From Bacteroidales bacterium UBA5382 (GTDB taxonomy: Bacteria > Bacteroidota > Bacteroidia > Bacteroidales > Dysgonomonadaceae), in the NCBI GenBank assembly GCA_002409745.1, contig DHOU01000017.1, positions 64,167 through 77,325 on the forward strand: 13,159 nt of DNA, written 5' to 3'. The notes below the pieces were generated by a model, which was not told the origin of the DNA, made no database searches, and saw only the letters and a list, made by a program, of their open reading frames with translations. Shown piece by piece: positions 1 through 6,845 of this stretch (position 1 is the first letter of the stretch; each line of letters starts with the position of its first letter). A program made the translations under genes and the position numbers.

Positions 1-107
1 CTCACGAACAGCTTCCCGTTAGGAAGTATGGCGCTCTGCGTTGCCCGGACTTTCCTCTCCGCACAACCGACGAACATCGGAGGCGAAGCGACAAACCGGC
101 CTGCTGA
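1..107 (-). ncRNA. rnpB: RNase P RNA, 5' part (partial, runs off the left edge)
   Basis: This is the catalytic RNA of ribonuclease P, which trims the 5' leader from precursor tRNAs. Read on the minus strand, positions 57 to 43 give GAGGAAAGTCCGGGC, the hallmark conserved 5' region of bacterial RNase P RNA. It is followed by CAGAGC and then by the CTTCCTAACGGGAAG hairpin, also typical of the family. The segment before it (about 105 to 60) is GC-rich and self-complementary, as expected of the P1-P3 stems. The 5' end is set at about 107 from the -7 box at 113-120 and is approximate. The 3' part lies outside the window. Recognition of the conserved core is direct; the exact end is inferred. Confidence 0.88.
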
Positions 108-112
108 GACTG

Positions 113-120
113 CAAAAGTA
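113..120 (-). promoter_or_regulatory. Bacteroidetes -7 box for rnpB
   Basis: The minus strand reads TACTTTTG, an exact match to the Bacteroidetes -7 consensus TAnnTTTG. It lies a few bases upstream of the expected 5' end of the RNase P RNA. I see no clear TTG -33 element about 20 bp further upstream, where the sequence is AT-rich. Confidence 0.6.
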
Positions 121-233
121 ATACTAAATTAATGAATTACCATTTTTTCCTGTTGATTTTTTGCTTGCGTCCTCCGAAGGGGTGTTATAAAAGCCTAAAT
201 AAATATCGGGTTAAAAACTATTAATTCAACCTC

Positions 234-241
234 TACGTTTA
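234..241 (+). promoter_or_regulatory. Possible -7 box for the alpha-amylase
   Basis: TACGTTTA matches TAnnTTTG in seven of eight positions. It would start transcription near 247, leaving a leader of about 30 nt before the ATG at 277. The -33 position (about 211) holds TTA, a weak fit. The rest of 121-276 is AT-rich with no other feature that I can see. Confidence 0.35.
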
Positions 242-276
242 TAGAAAAGTTATAAACGACACTAAAAAATCAGACT

Positions 277-1740
277 ATGCGAGTGAATGGAATCATGATG
301 CAGTACTTTGAGTGGTATCTGCCTAACGACGGTAATCTTTGGAACCGCCTCAAAGAGGATGCGTCACATCTACGTGAAATTGGTGTTTCGGCGGTTTGGA
401 TCCCTCCTTGCTATAAGGGCACGGGGGCGGACGATCCCGGTTATGGGGCTTACGACTTATACGATTTGGGCGAATTCGACCAAAAGGGCACCGTCCGCAC
501 CAAATATGGTACGAAGCAGGAATTGCTCGACTGTATTAGCGCCTTGCACGACAACGGTATCAGCGTATATGCCGATGTGGTATTGAATCATAAGGCGGGC
601 GGCGACGAACTGCAAACGTTCACGGTCGTGGAGGTGGATCCGCACGACCGCAACAAAGGCATCACCGAACCTTATGAGATTGAGGGATACACCCGCTTTA
701 CTTTTCCCGGACGGAATAAACGTTACTCGGACTTCCAGTGGAACTGGGAGCATTTTTCGGCCACCGACTATAACCATCGCGACAGTGATAAAGATGCGAT
801 TTACCTCATTCAAGGAGAAAATAAGGGCATTGATGTACACGACGATTCCGTCAGCAACGAATTTGCCAACTTCGACTACCTGATGTTTACCGACGTCGAC
901 TACAAACACCCCGACGTCTACAACGAAACGAAAAAGTGGCTCAGTTGGTTTATCCGCAAAACCGGTGTCGACGGTATCCGCCTCGACGCCATCAAGCATA
1001 TCAACGACTGGTTTATCAAGGACATCGTGGACCATGTGCGGGGCGAATTCGGCGAAGACTTCTACGTGGTAGGCGAATACTGGTATTACGACCAATTGGT
1101 TATTGAAGAATATTTGCGCAATGTCGATTATTCCATCGACTTGTTCGACGTGGCGTTGCACTTCAATTTCAAAAAAGCTTCCGACGAAGGGGAAGCTTAC
1201 GACATGCGCCGCCTGTTCAACAATAGTGTCGTGGCCAAGCATCCCACAAAAACCGTGACATTTGTCGACAACCACGATTCGCAACCCATGCAGGCGCTCG
1301 AATCGTTCGTGCAGGGCTGGTTCAAACCATTGGCGTATGCGCTCATCCTGCTTCGCAAAGACGGGTATCCCTGTCTCTTTCTGGGAGACTATTACGGCAT
1401 CGGCGGCGAACATCCGCAACCCGGCATGCAGTGGATCATCGACCAACTGCTCGACGTGCGGCGCGATTTTGCTTATGGCGATCAGGAGGATTATTTCGAT
1501 CATGAAAATGTGGTCGGCTGGGTTCGCCGCGGCGATGAAGAGCATCCCGACGGCTGCGTGGTGATCATGAGCAATGGCGAAGGGGGTGTCAAACCGATGT
1601 TTGTGGGCACCGATTATGCCGGCTCATCGTGGTACGACAAATTGGGTCATGTAGAAGAGGATGTGATCATCGGCGACGATGGCCGCGGGTGGTTTAACGT
1701 GCAGAGCGGGTCGGTATCCGTGTATCTGAAAAGAGTATAA
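277..1740 (+). CDS. Cytoplasmic alpha-amylase, GH13 family (GH13_5-like)
   Basis: The 487-residue protein hydrolyses internal alpha-1,4 links of starch, glycogen or maltodextrins. All four GH13 signature regions are intact: region I DVVLNH (about 100-105), region II GIRLDAIKH (233-241) with nucleophile Asp237, region III GEYW (266-269) with acid/base Glu267, and region IV FVDNHD (329-334) with transition-state Asp334. The opening MMQYFEWYLPNDG and the length are typical of GH13_5 enzymes of the AmyS/AmyA kind. There is no signal peptide or lipobox, so it should act in the cytoplasm on stored glycogen or imported oligosaccharides. The start fits because the family motif begins only seven residues in. 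Neighbours are rnpB (divergent) and a LytTR gene (convergent). No SusC/SusD genes are in the window, so this is not visibly part of a polysaccharide utilisation locus. Confidence 0.95.
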   Translation: MRVNGIMMQYFEWYLPNDGNLWNRLKEDASHLREIGVSAVWIPPCYKGTGADDPGYGAYDLYDLGEFDQKGTVRTKYGTKQELLDCISALHDNGISVYADVVLNHKAGGDELQTFTVVEVDPHDRNKGITEPYEIEGYTRFTFPGRNKRYSDFQWNWEHFSATDYNHRDSDKDAIYLIQGENKGIDVHDDSVSNEFANFDYLMFTDVDYKHPDVYNETKKWLSWFIRKTGVDGIRLDAIKHINDWFIKDIVDHVRGEFGEDFYVVGEYWYYDQLVIEEYLRNVDYSIDLFDVALHFNFKKASDEGEAYDMRRLFNNSVVAKHPTKTVTFVDNHDSQPMQALESFVQGWFKPLAYALILLRKDGYPCLFLGDYYGIGGEHPQPGMQWIIDQLLDVRRDFAYGDQEDYFDHENVVGWVRRGDEEHPDGCVVIMSNGEGGVKPMFVGTDYAGSSWYDKLGHVEEDVIIGDDGRGWFNVQSGSVSVYLKRV

Positions 1741-1760
1741 CAATCTCACGCCAATGCGGG

Positions 1761-1795
1761 ACTCCGTTAAACCGCTTCAAACGGCTATACGGAGT
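1761..1795. terminator. Possible shared hairpin between convergent genes
   Basis: ACTCCGT (1761-1767) pairs with ACGGAGT (1789-1795), with a small inner CCG/CGG stem in the loop. It lies just after the amylase stop and overlaps the last codons of the minus-strand LytTR gene. It could work for both convergent genes, but neither side has a clear T-run, so the call is weak. Confidence 0.3.
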
Positions 1796-2639
1796 ATTCC
1801 ATAAATTTATCCATAAACCGTTCGTAGTATGTCTTTGAAACGGGAATATCGGGAGTACCTTCGGTATTGAGTTCGAGAATAATGCCCTCTTTCGTTTTCT
1901 TGACCACTTTTACCTGATCCAGATTTACCATATACGATCGGTGGCAACGCACCAAGGGCGTTTCGGCGGTCAGATTCTCATCCATCCATTTGAGAGAATT
2001 ACGGATGAGGAACTGCGACAACGTCGATTTGTTCAGATAATGAATCGTGGCATAGTTGTCGGCCGAATCGATATACAGCAGGTTTTCCAACATGATGGAT
2101 ATCTTCATATCTCCTTTTTCATCGGGAAAAGCAATCAGCGACTTGGCGCGCAATTCATTCGCTTCGTCCCTTTTAAAGGTTTGCAGTTTGGCATTATTAT
2201 CTTTCCATGAAAAATACAACCACGAAATAGAATAAGGCAATAAGAGTATCAAGCCGGTATTGATGGCGCTGCCACGAAAGATATTTATAAAATCTTTTTC
2301 TCCGCCGTCTTTCGGCACAAACCGTGCGAACAAGGCATAAAAAAGAGCCATTGCCAATATTTCGACTAACACCCAAGCCGCAAACTGCCAATAAGTGATG
2401 CCATGTTTTTTGGAATAAACAGCCATAATAATCCGGCTTATAACCACAACCAACATTCCAATAAGGATAATCAGGCTCGAAAAAGCAAAATAGGAGATAT
2501 CGGAAATATTCGGATACCAACTTCTCGATCCGAACGGTTGAAAAATATTGATAAACAATAAAGCAAATAATGCGGTAAACACGATCATTTTAACCGTGTT
2601 GTCTTTTTGATATAAAAAAGCAGGAATCGTATTATTCAT
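1785..2639 (-). CDS. Membrane-anchored LytTR-family transcriptional regulator
   Basis: This 284-residue protein has about four hydrophobic segments in its N-terminal half (about 17-37, 50-74, 84-106 and 125-145). A charged linker follows, then a C-terminal LytTR DNA-binding domain (about 175-280). LytTR hallmarks are LLYIDSADNYATIHYL (about 187-202) and VRCHRSYMVNLDQV (about 230-243). It has no response-regulator receiver domain, so it is probably a one-component regulator that senses in or at the inner membrane. The start is ATG at 2639. The reading frame can be extended to an ATG at 2681, but an exact TAnnTTTG box (2670-2677, minus strand) lies inside that extension, so transcripts should begin downstream of the longer start. 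It is convergent with the amylase and divergent from the hydrolase-like gene. The target genes and signal are unknown. Confidence 0.88.
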   Translation of the reverse strand: MNNTIPAFLYQKDNTVKMIVFTALFALLFINIFQPFGSRSWYPNISDISYFAFSSLIILIGMLVVVISRIIMAVYSKKHGITYWQFAAWVLVEILAMALFYALFARFVPKDGGEKDFINIFRGSAINTGLILLLPYSISWLYFSWKDNNAKLQTFKRDEANELRAKSLIAFPDEKGDMKISIMLENLLYIDSADNYATIHYLNKSTLSQFLIRNSLKWMDENLTAETPLVRCHRSYMVNLDQVKVVKKTKEGIILELNTEGTPDIPVSKTYYERFMDKFMEYSV

Positions 2640-2669
2640 TATTACCGTTATTTCCTTGGAGTTTATTCG

Positions 2670-2677
2670 CAAAAATA
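2670..2677 (-). promoter_or_regulatory. -7 box of the LytTR gene (decides its start)
   Basis: The minus strand reads TATTTTTG, an exact TAnnTTTG match. Transcription would begin near 2663, giving a leader of about 24 nt to the ATG at 2639 and excluding the upstream in-frame ATG at 2681. The -33 region (about 2698, minus strand GGTTTA) is only a loose match. Confidence 0.55.
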
Positions 2678-2715
2678 GCACATTCCCTGCAATAAACCGA
2701 TTATTTCGAATGGTT

Positions 2716-2746
2716 TTTTCGTCCCTATATATCGATTTTCATCCCT
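2716..2746. promoter_or_regulatory. Direct repeat, candidate LytTR operator
   Basis: TTTTCGTCCCT (2716-2726) and TTTTCATCCCT (2736-2746) are direct repeats offset by exactly 20 bp, about two helical turns. A looser TTTTTCCCT follows at 2779-2787. LytTR domains commonly bind paired imperfect direct repeats about two turns apart, and a LytTR gene starts just beside this site. The repeat lies upstream of both divergent promoters. The repeat is seen directly; its binding role is inferred. Confidence 0.35.
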
Positions 2747-2791
2747 GATTCGACCCTTTAACCCCTTTTTCTCCGGCATTTTTCCCTTTCA

Positions 2792-2823
2792 TTTGATAAG
2801 CGCATAAAAATAGTCTTCTTTTG
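2792..2823 (+). promoter_or_regulatory. Promoter of the hydrolase-like gene
   Basis: TTTG (2792-2795), a 20-bp spacer and TTCTTTTG (2816-2823) match the Bacteroidetes -33/-7 layout with one mismatch in the -7 box. The transcript would begin near 2829, about ten bases before the ATG at 2839. This argues against the in-frame TTG at 2821 as a start. Confidence 0.55.
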
Positions 2824-2838
2824 CAACTAAAAGAAAAA

Positions 2839-3954
2839 ATGAACTATTCAGAACGATATATACAACTCGATTCCCTTTTCTCGTTAGGAAAAGATTACCA
2901 CATAGAAGACTCCCAAGTAGACATCCGGTTTTTCTTCTTCCGCAGTAATATCAACGCCCGAAAGAACATATTCTTTCTTTCCGAGCAAGACCGCCGCATT
3001 TCAGAAAACTCTTTTTTCGCCTATCCCGTGTTCTGCCCTGCCGGCCGCACCGTATCCGACAACGCCATCCTTCTTCTTCACGGCCTCAACGAACGACGCT
3101 GGAAAAAGTATCTGACGTGGGCAGAATACCTGTGTGTGCAGACCGGAAAGCCGGTCATTCTTTTCCCCATGGCATTCCATATAAACCGGGGGCCGACATG
3201 GTGGTCCGACCCGCACAAACTTCAAAGCAGCATGGAAATCCGCCGCGGGCAATTCGCCGACGAAAGCACCATCAGCTTTGCCAATGTAGCGCTTAGCTAT
3301 CGATTGAGCGAAAACCCCGACCGATTTTATTTGTCGGGCAGACAAACGCTCTCCGATATCGTACAACTGACCCAAACCATCAAGAAAGGATATCATCCAG
3401 CTTTCAACCCGAACACGCATATCGATATCTTTTCGTATTCCATCGGCTCGTTCCTTTCGCAGACCCTTTTGATGGCCAATCCGCATAAACTATTCTCCAA
3501 CAGCCGGTTGTTCATGTTTTGCGGAGGCAGTATATTCAGTTCGATGGCCGGTATTTCGCGCAACATAATGGACAAACCTTCGTTTGAAAAACTTCAGGAC
3601 TATTACATTCATTTTTTCGACAAAAGCAGTAAAATCAAAGGGTTGCGCGACAAAGTATTTAAAGCGTTTAATTTAATGATTGCCCCTGACCACGCACCCA
3701 AAAAACGGGAAGTGGTTTTCCGGCACTTGGGCGACAGGATTCGCGGAATATCGCTGGCCAAAGACATTGTGATTCCTTACAAAGGCATAGAGGAAGCCAT
3801 GGGAAAGGAATTCACGGCCGACCGCGTGGAACTTATCGACTTCCCGTTCCATTATTCCCACGAAAATCCTTTTCCCACAAGCAAGACAAATCCGTCACAA
3901 TTGAATGATGCTTTTAACCGTGTCTTTTCATCTGCCGCCAACTTTTTAAGGTAA
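2839..3954 (+). CDS. Alpha/beta-hydrolase-fold protein of unknown substrate
   Basis: This is a 371-residue protein with no signal peptide. Features of an alpha/beta hydrolase are visible: a strand followed by HGLNER (81-86), the usual oxyanion-loop position; FSYSIGSF (198-205), a nucleophile elbow of form S-x-S-x-G with Ser201 as candidate nucleophile; KDIVIPYKG (308-316), resembling the acid-bearing loop, with Asp309 a candidate; and late histidines in FPFHYSHENP (335-344) as the candidate base. The family may be a Bacteroidetes domain of unknown function (possibly DUF6051), but I am not certain of that name. The substrate cannot be read from the sequence. It is divergent from the LytTR gene and could be its target. 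It ends 28 bp before the TPR lipoprotein gene, which has its own promoter. Confidence 0.72.
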   Translation: MNYSERYIQLDSLFSLGKDYHIEDSQVDIRFFFFRSNINARKNIFFLSEQDRRISENSFFAYPVFCPAGRTVSDNAILLLHGLNERRWKKYLTWAEYLCVQTGKPVILFPMAFHINRGPTWWSDPHKLQSSMEIRRGQFADESTISFANVALSYRLSENPDRFYLSGRQTLSDIVQLTQTIKKGYHPAFNPNTHIDIFSYSIGSFLSQTLLMANPHKLFSNSRLFMFCGGSIFSSMAGISRNIMDKPSFEKLQDYYIHFFDKSSKIKGLRDKVFKAFNLMIAPDHAPKKREVVFRHLGDRIRGISLAKDIVIPYKGIEEAMGKEFTADRVELIDFPFHYSHENPFPTSKTNPSQLNDAFNRVFSSAANFLR

Positions 3955-3969
3955 GAGAAGAAATTTTTC

Positions 3970-3977
3970 TACCTTTG
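3970..3977 (+). promoter_or_regulatory. -7 box directly upstream of the TPR lipoprotein gene
   Basis: TACCTTTG is an exact TAnnTTTG match ending five bases before the ATG at 3983. At the usual 5-7 base distance the transcript would begin at or next to the start codon, so the mRNA may be leaderless or nearly so. The -33 region (about 3943-3950) has a T-run but no clean TTG. Confidence 0.5.
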
Positions 3978-3982
3978 CAGCT

Positions 3983-5680
3983 ATGGAAAGAGATGTCTTT
4001 TATCTAATAATTGCGTGCCTCCTGTTTCTTTTTATTTCATGCAGGCAGGCGGATAACGAAGCAGCATTCGCCGTGTTGCGGAAGTGGGATACTCTGTTGC
4101 CGCAAGCCCCGTATTCCGTCAAAGATAGTTTGGCCGCATTCCATCCCGAAAAGTTATCTTCCGGCAACCGAGCCTATTACGGCTTGCTCAAGACCATCGC
4201 CGACGACAAGACTTATACCCCCTTTGCATCCGATTCGCTTATTAATAGCGTAGAGAAATATTACCGCCGCTACCGTTACGCCTCCGACAACCATATCCGC
4301 GCCCTTACCTATCAGTCTACCGTACGTATTCGCAGGGATATCACCGATAGTACCGCTTATATACCGTTGAAAGAAGCGGAGAAACTGTATCAAAAAACAA
4401 CGGATAAGGAAGTTAGTTTGGGATATCTTGTGTATTATAACTTAGGAGATTTACAACATAATAATTATAATTACGACGAAGCGGATTGTGATTTTCATAA
4501 GGCGTTGAACTTTGCCCGGCAAGAGAACGATTCCATCCATTTGTTCGATGCCTATTTGGCACTTGGATGGAATGAAATGGCGATGGGGAATATCGTAAAA
4601 TCGATCTCTTTGCTCGACTCGGCCGAATTATACGCGGGCGATTACGCCGATAACCGATTCTATTTATTAAATGCCTTTAGCTACCTGGCCCGGATGGAGG
4701 GAGATTGTCGCAAGGCGCTCAAGTTAGAAAAAGATCGGCTTGTACTCGTTCCTTATCTAAAAGCGCCTGTAAACAAATCGAGCATATATTTTTCTTTGTC
4801 TGATCGATTTTTTCGTTTAAATCTGTTAGATAGCGCCTTATACTATGCAGAGGAATCTATTCGTCAGATACAGGACTCTACCTATAGCTTAAATTATTTA
4901 CTATATGCTCATGCTGCCGATATTACAGAAAAACTGCAAAATTATCCGTTATCGGGGGAATATCGTAAAAAAGCGTTGGATGCATATCAAAATACGATTG
5001 AAACCCATTGCGACACAAAGATTTTGGAACTCGAAAAACGGTATGATTTGGCGGAAGCCGACAACAAGGCGTTAAAGGCAGAAGCTCGAAGCCGTTTGTG
5101 GATAGGGCTGGCGATACTTCTGGCGATTACATCCGGCATTACTGTATATGTCGTAAACAGGCAACGCAAAATAGCCGAATTAGTCAGCCAAAAACGAGCA
5201 TCCGAATTAGAGCTTGTCCATTCAAAAGAAGAGCAAAATGAAAAGATTATAAAAATCATGTTTGCCTACCTTAATTTGCATTCCTCTCAAAAACAAGACT
5301 TGCTTTCTTTTTCGGATAAAATAAGAAACCTCGATATGACAAAAGAGGCCATAATAGACAAATTTCAAGAGTTGATGAAAAACGCCCAGTCCGGATTCAT
5401 CAAGACAACACATACCCTTTTTGCTGATGGATTTTTGGAAGACATGCTTAAGACGAGCCGGGGATTGGAACTATTTAACGACACCGACCGTTTGTTGCTT
5501 TTTATGTTAGCCTTAAAATCAAATATTCCCGAGCAAGCCGCACTACTGAATACCACCTCCGGTAGTTTAAAGGCTAAAAAAGCCTATCTGAAGAAAAAAA
5601 TACAGCAAAATAGTCTTCGTTTCGAAAATCCCGAGTATCTCCTATCGCTGTTTTCCTATCCCGTGAAATCAAATAAGTGA
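3983..5680 (+). CDS. TPR-repeat lipoprotein with a transmembrane span and C-terminal HTH-like end (putative regulator)
   Basis: The 565-residue protein starts with a lipoprotein signal peptide whose lipobox ends at Cys20 (LFISC). Residues about 60-345 are helical repeats of TPR type (for example about 147-180, 185-217 and 281-297). A single membrane segment lies at about 372-392, followed by a charged coiled coil (about 393-425). A C-terminal helical region (about 498-540, LLLFMLALKSN...LLNTTSGSLKAKKAYLKKK) resembles the LuxR-like helix-turn-helix found at the end of many Bacteroidetes TPR regulators. Inferred topology: TPR sensor in the periplasm, HTH-like part in the cytoplasm. The next gene is a DUF3244-like secreted protein. 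No better in-frame Met start exists, and the signal peptide begins at this Met. DNA binding is inference; it could instead be a structural TPR protein. Parts of the gene (for example 4430-4480) are strikingly AT-rich. Confidence 0.8.
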   Translation: MERDVFYLIIACLLFLFISCRQADNEAAFAVLRKWDTLLPQAPYSVKDSLAAFHPEKLSSGNRAYYGLLKTIADDKTYTPFASDSLINSVEKYYRRYRYASDNHIRALTYQSTVRIRRDITDSTAYIPLKEAEKLYQKTTDKEVSLGYLVYYNLGDLQHNNYNYDEADCDFHKALNFARQENDSIHLFDAYLALGWNEMAMGNIVKSISLLDSAELYAGDYADNRFYLLNAFSYLARMEGDCRKALKLEKDRLVLVPYLKAPVNKSSIYFSLSDRFFRLNLLDSALYYAEESIRQIQDSTYSLNYLLYAHAADITEKLQNYPLSGEYRKKALDAYQNTIETHCDTKILELEKRYDLAEADNKALKAEARSRLWIGLAILLAITSGITVYVVNRQRKIAELVSQKRASELELVHSKEEQNEKIIKIMFAYLNLHSSQKQDLLSFSDKIRNLDMTKEAIIDKFQELMKNAQSGFIKTTHTLFADGFLEDMLKTSRGLELFNDTDRLLLFMLALKSNIPEQAALLNTTSGSLKAKKAYLKKKIQQNSLRFENPEYLLSLFSYPVKSNK

Positions 5681-5704
5681 CAAAAAGCCGGTTAGAATTG
5701 CTCT

Positions 5705-5714
5705 GTTGATCAAC
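5705..5714. repeat. 10-bp perfect palindrome
   Basis: GTTGATCAAC is a perfect palindrome 25 bp after the TPR gene stop and about 60 bp upstream of the DUF3244 promoter. A related half, ATCAAC, recurs at 5721-5726. It could be an operator half-site pair, but nothing proves this. Confidence 0.25.
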
Positions 5715-5766
5715 CAATATATCAACACTTTAATAGTGCTAAAACGGTGAGAATATTGTCAGCCTA

Positions 5767-5797
5767 TTGACTTCTGTTTATTTTTTTTATTGATTTG
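5767..5797 (+). promoter_or_regulatory. Promoter of the DUF3244-like gene
   Basis: TTG (5767-5769), a 20-bp spacer and TTGATTTG (5790-5797) fit the Bacteroidetes promoter layout with one mismatch in the -7 box. The transcript would start near 5803, about 29 nt before the ATG at 5832. This argues against the upstream in-frame TTG at 5790 as the start. Confidence 0.5.
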
Positions 5798-5831
5798 CAC
5801 CTTAATTTCTTCACGAATAAAAACATGGAAT

Positions 5832-6212
5832 ATGAAAAGAAATTTTATTCTCATTTCTACAGCCGCATGCATCTTCGCAGCCTCGTCTTCCTTTACTTTA
5901 TGGAGCACGATGGATAAGCACAAAAGGAACGAACGTGTGAGGCTGGAGCGTACTTCCAGAGGTACCCGCTCCGCCACGGCTACCGAAATCAATGCCTATT
6001 TGATAGACGGCGAGAGACTGCAAGTGCAGGTAACTTGTTATACAGGCAATGTGAATGTAGAAGTATCGGGCACGGGCGGTACGCTTCAACGCACGTCCGT
6101 CATCTCCGGAGAAGGATTCGTCAACCTCGATGTTTCGAACCTTCTTCCGGGAGAATACCGGTTGACGGTTTATATCGGCAACACCCTGTACAGCGGTTTT
6201 TTCACGTACTGA
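5832..6212 (+). CDS. Small secreted DUF3244-like protein
   Basis: This is a 126-residue protein. MKRNFILISTAACIFAASSS is a clear Sec signal peptide. The rest (about 50-126) is a short all-beta domain running from EINAYLIDGERLQVQV through a glycine-rich middle to LLPGEYRLTVYIGNTLYSG. This layout of strand, GNVNVEV-type strand, 'LPGxY' turn and final strand matches DUF3244, a small Bacteroidetes beta-sandwich related to secretion and adhesion domains. It lacks a conserved T9SS tail beyond this domain, so its final place (periplasm or outside) is open. It follows the TPR lipoprotein and has its own promoter; genes of this type are often found beside TPR regulators in gut Bacteroidales. Function is unknown. 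Confidence 0.75.
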   Translation: MKRNFILISTAACIFAASSSFTLWSTMDKHKRNERVRLERTSRGTRSATATEINAYLIDGERLQVQVTCYTGNVNVEVSGTGGTLQRTSVISGEGFVNLDVSNLLPGEYRLTVYIGNTLYSGFFTY

Positions 6213-6293
6213 TAAACGCGCGGGCAATTATCCTATGAATGGAAAACAAAACAATTAGCCTCTTCGATATTCGTAAAGATATCCCTCAGACAG

Positions 6294-6325
6294 TTGCTTT
6301 TTAAATAATTTACAGATTAATTTTT
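6294..6325 (+). promoter_or_regulatory. Possible promoter of the 157-residue protein gene
   Basis: TTG (6294-6296), a 21-bp spacer and TAATTTTT (6318-6325) fit loosely, with the last base of the -7 box differing. The leader would be about 10 nt. The 127-bp gap before this gene shows nothing else apart from a short GATAT/ATATC inverted repeat near 6266-6283. Confidence 0.3.
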
Positions 6326-6339
6326 AAAGTAATTCGATT

Positions 6340-6813
6340 ATGAAACAACAAAACATCGTTTCTATTTCCGGTGATGAAGCTAAAAAAACGGCCATCGCGG
6401 AAAAAATTGCCGCCTTGCGGACAGATTTGAGTGAATTCTTAGTGATAAACCTTACAGCCGAAGAACGGCAAAGCCTTCCGAGCATGGGGGCTAAGTCGGT
6501 CGATTTTGTGCGGCGGTCGCTGAATTATGCGGAGCTTAATCCGTCTTTAGTACCAGCCTACCTGGATGTAGCGGAAGCGAAAAAAGACCTTGCCTTGGTC
6601 GATTTCCTGGCTCCCATCATTCATGACTTGGCACCGTTGCTCCGGGGGTTGGAAGATACGAGCAAATTAGCCGGCAGCGAGGCGTACGATGCAGCCCGCA
6701 TCTTTTACGGGTCGGTCAAGGGGGCAAACCGTTCGGAAGTGCCCGGCTCGCAGGCGGTTTATAATGATCTGAAGAGACAATACCCGCGCCCTTCAAGAAG
6801 AAGCGGCAAGTAG
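6340..6813 (+). CDS. Hypothetical helical protein, about 157 residues
   Basis: I do not recognise a characterised family. The protein has no signal peptide or membrane span and looks mainly alpha-helical. It has a short N-terminal lead (MKQQNIVSISG), then helices at about 14-45, 47-65, 70-110 and 115-150, and a basic, Arg/Pro-rich C-terminus (YPRPSRRSGK). Notable motifs are LVINLTAEERQSLPSMGAKS (about 34-53) and the NPSLVPAYLDV segment (about 67-77). The latter has the look of a conserved family feature seen in Bacteroidales hypothetical proteins, from memory. Codon use is normal for a real gene. It sits between the DUF3244-like gene and the repeat-rich gap before the RHS module; a link to either is not shown. 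Confidence 0.75.
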   Translation: MKQQNIVSISGDEAKKTAIAEKIAALRTDLSEFLVINLTAEERQSLPSMGAKSVDFVRRSLNYAELNPSLVPAYLDVAEAKKDLALVDFLAPIIHDLAPLLRGLEDTSKLAGSEAYDAARIFYGSVKGANRSEVPGSQAVYNDLKRQYPRPSRRSGK

Positions 6814-6845
6814 TGAGAAAACAACAACGACAATACATTCATAAG

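Noticed and set aside
457..1545. A 362-codon open frame on the minus strand opposite the amylase gene
   Set aside because: The plus strand encodes a complete GH13 enzyme with all catalytic motifs. The antisense product shows only low-complexity hydrophobic and Val/His-rich sequence, the usual shadow of codon bias.
2821..2838. TTG at 2821 as start of the hydrolase-like protein
   Set aside because: It overlaps the -7 promoter box, so the codon would be at or before the transcript start. ATG at 2839 fits.
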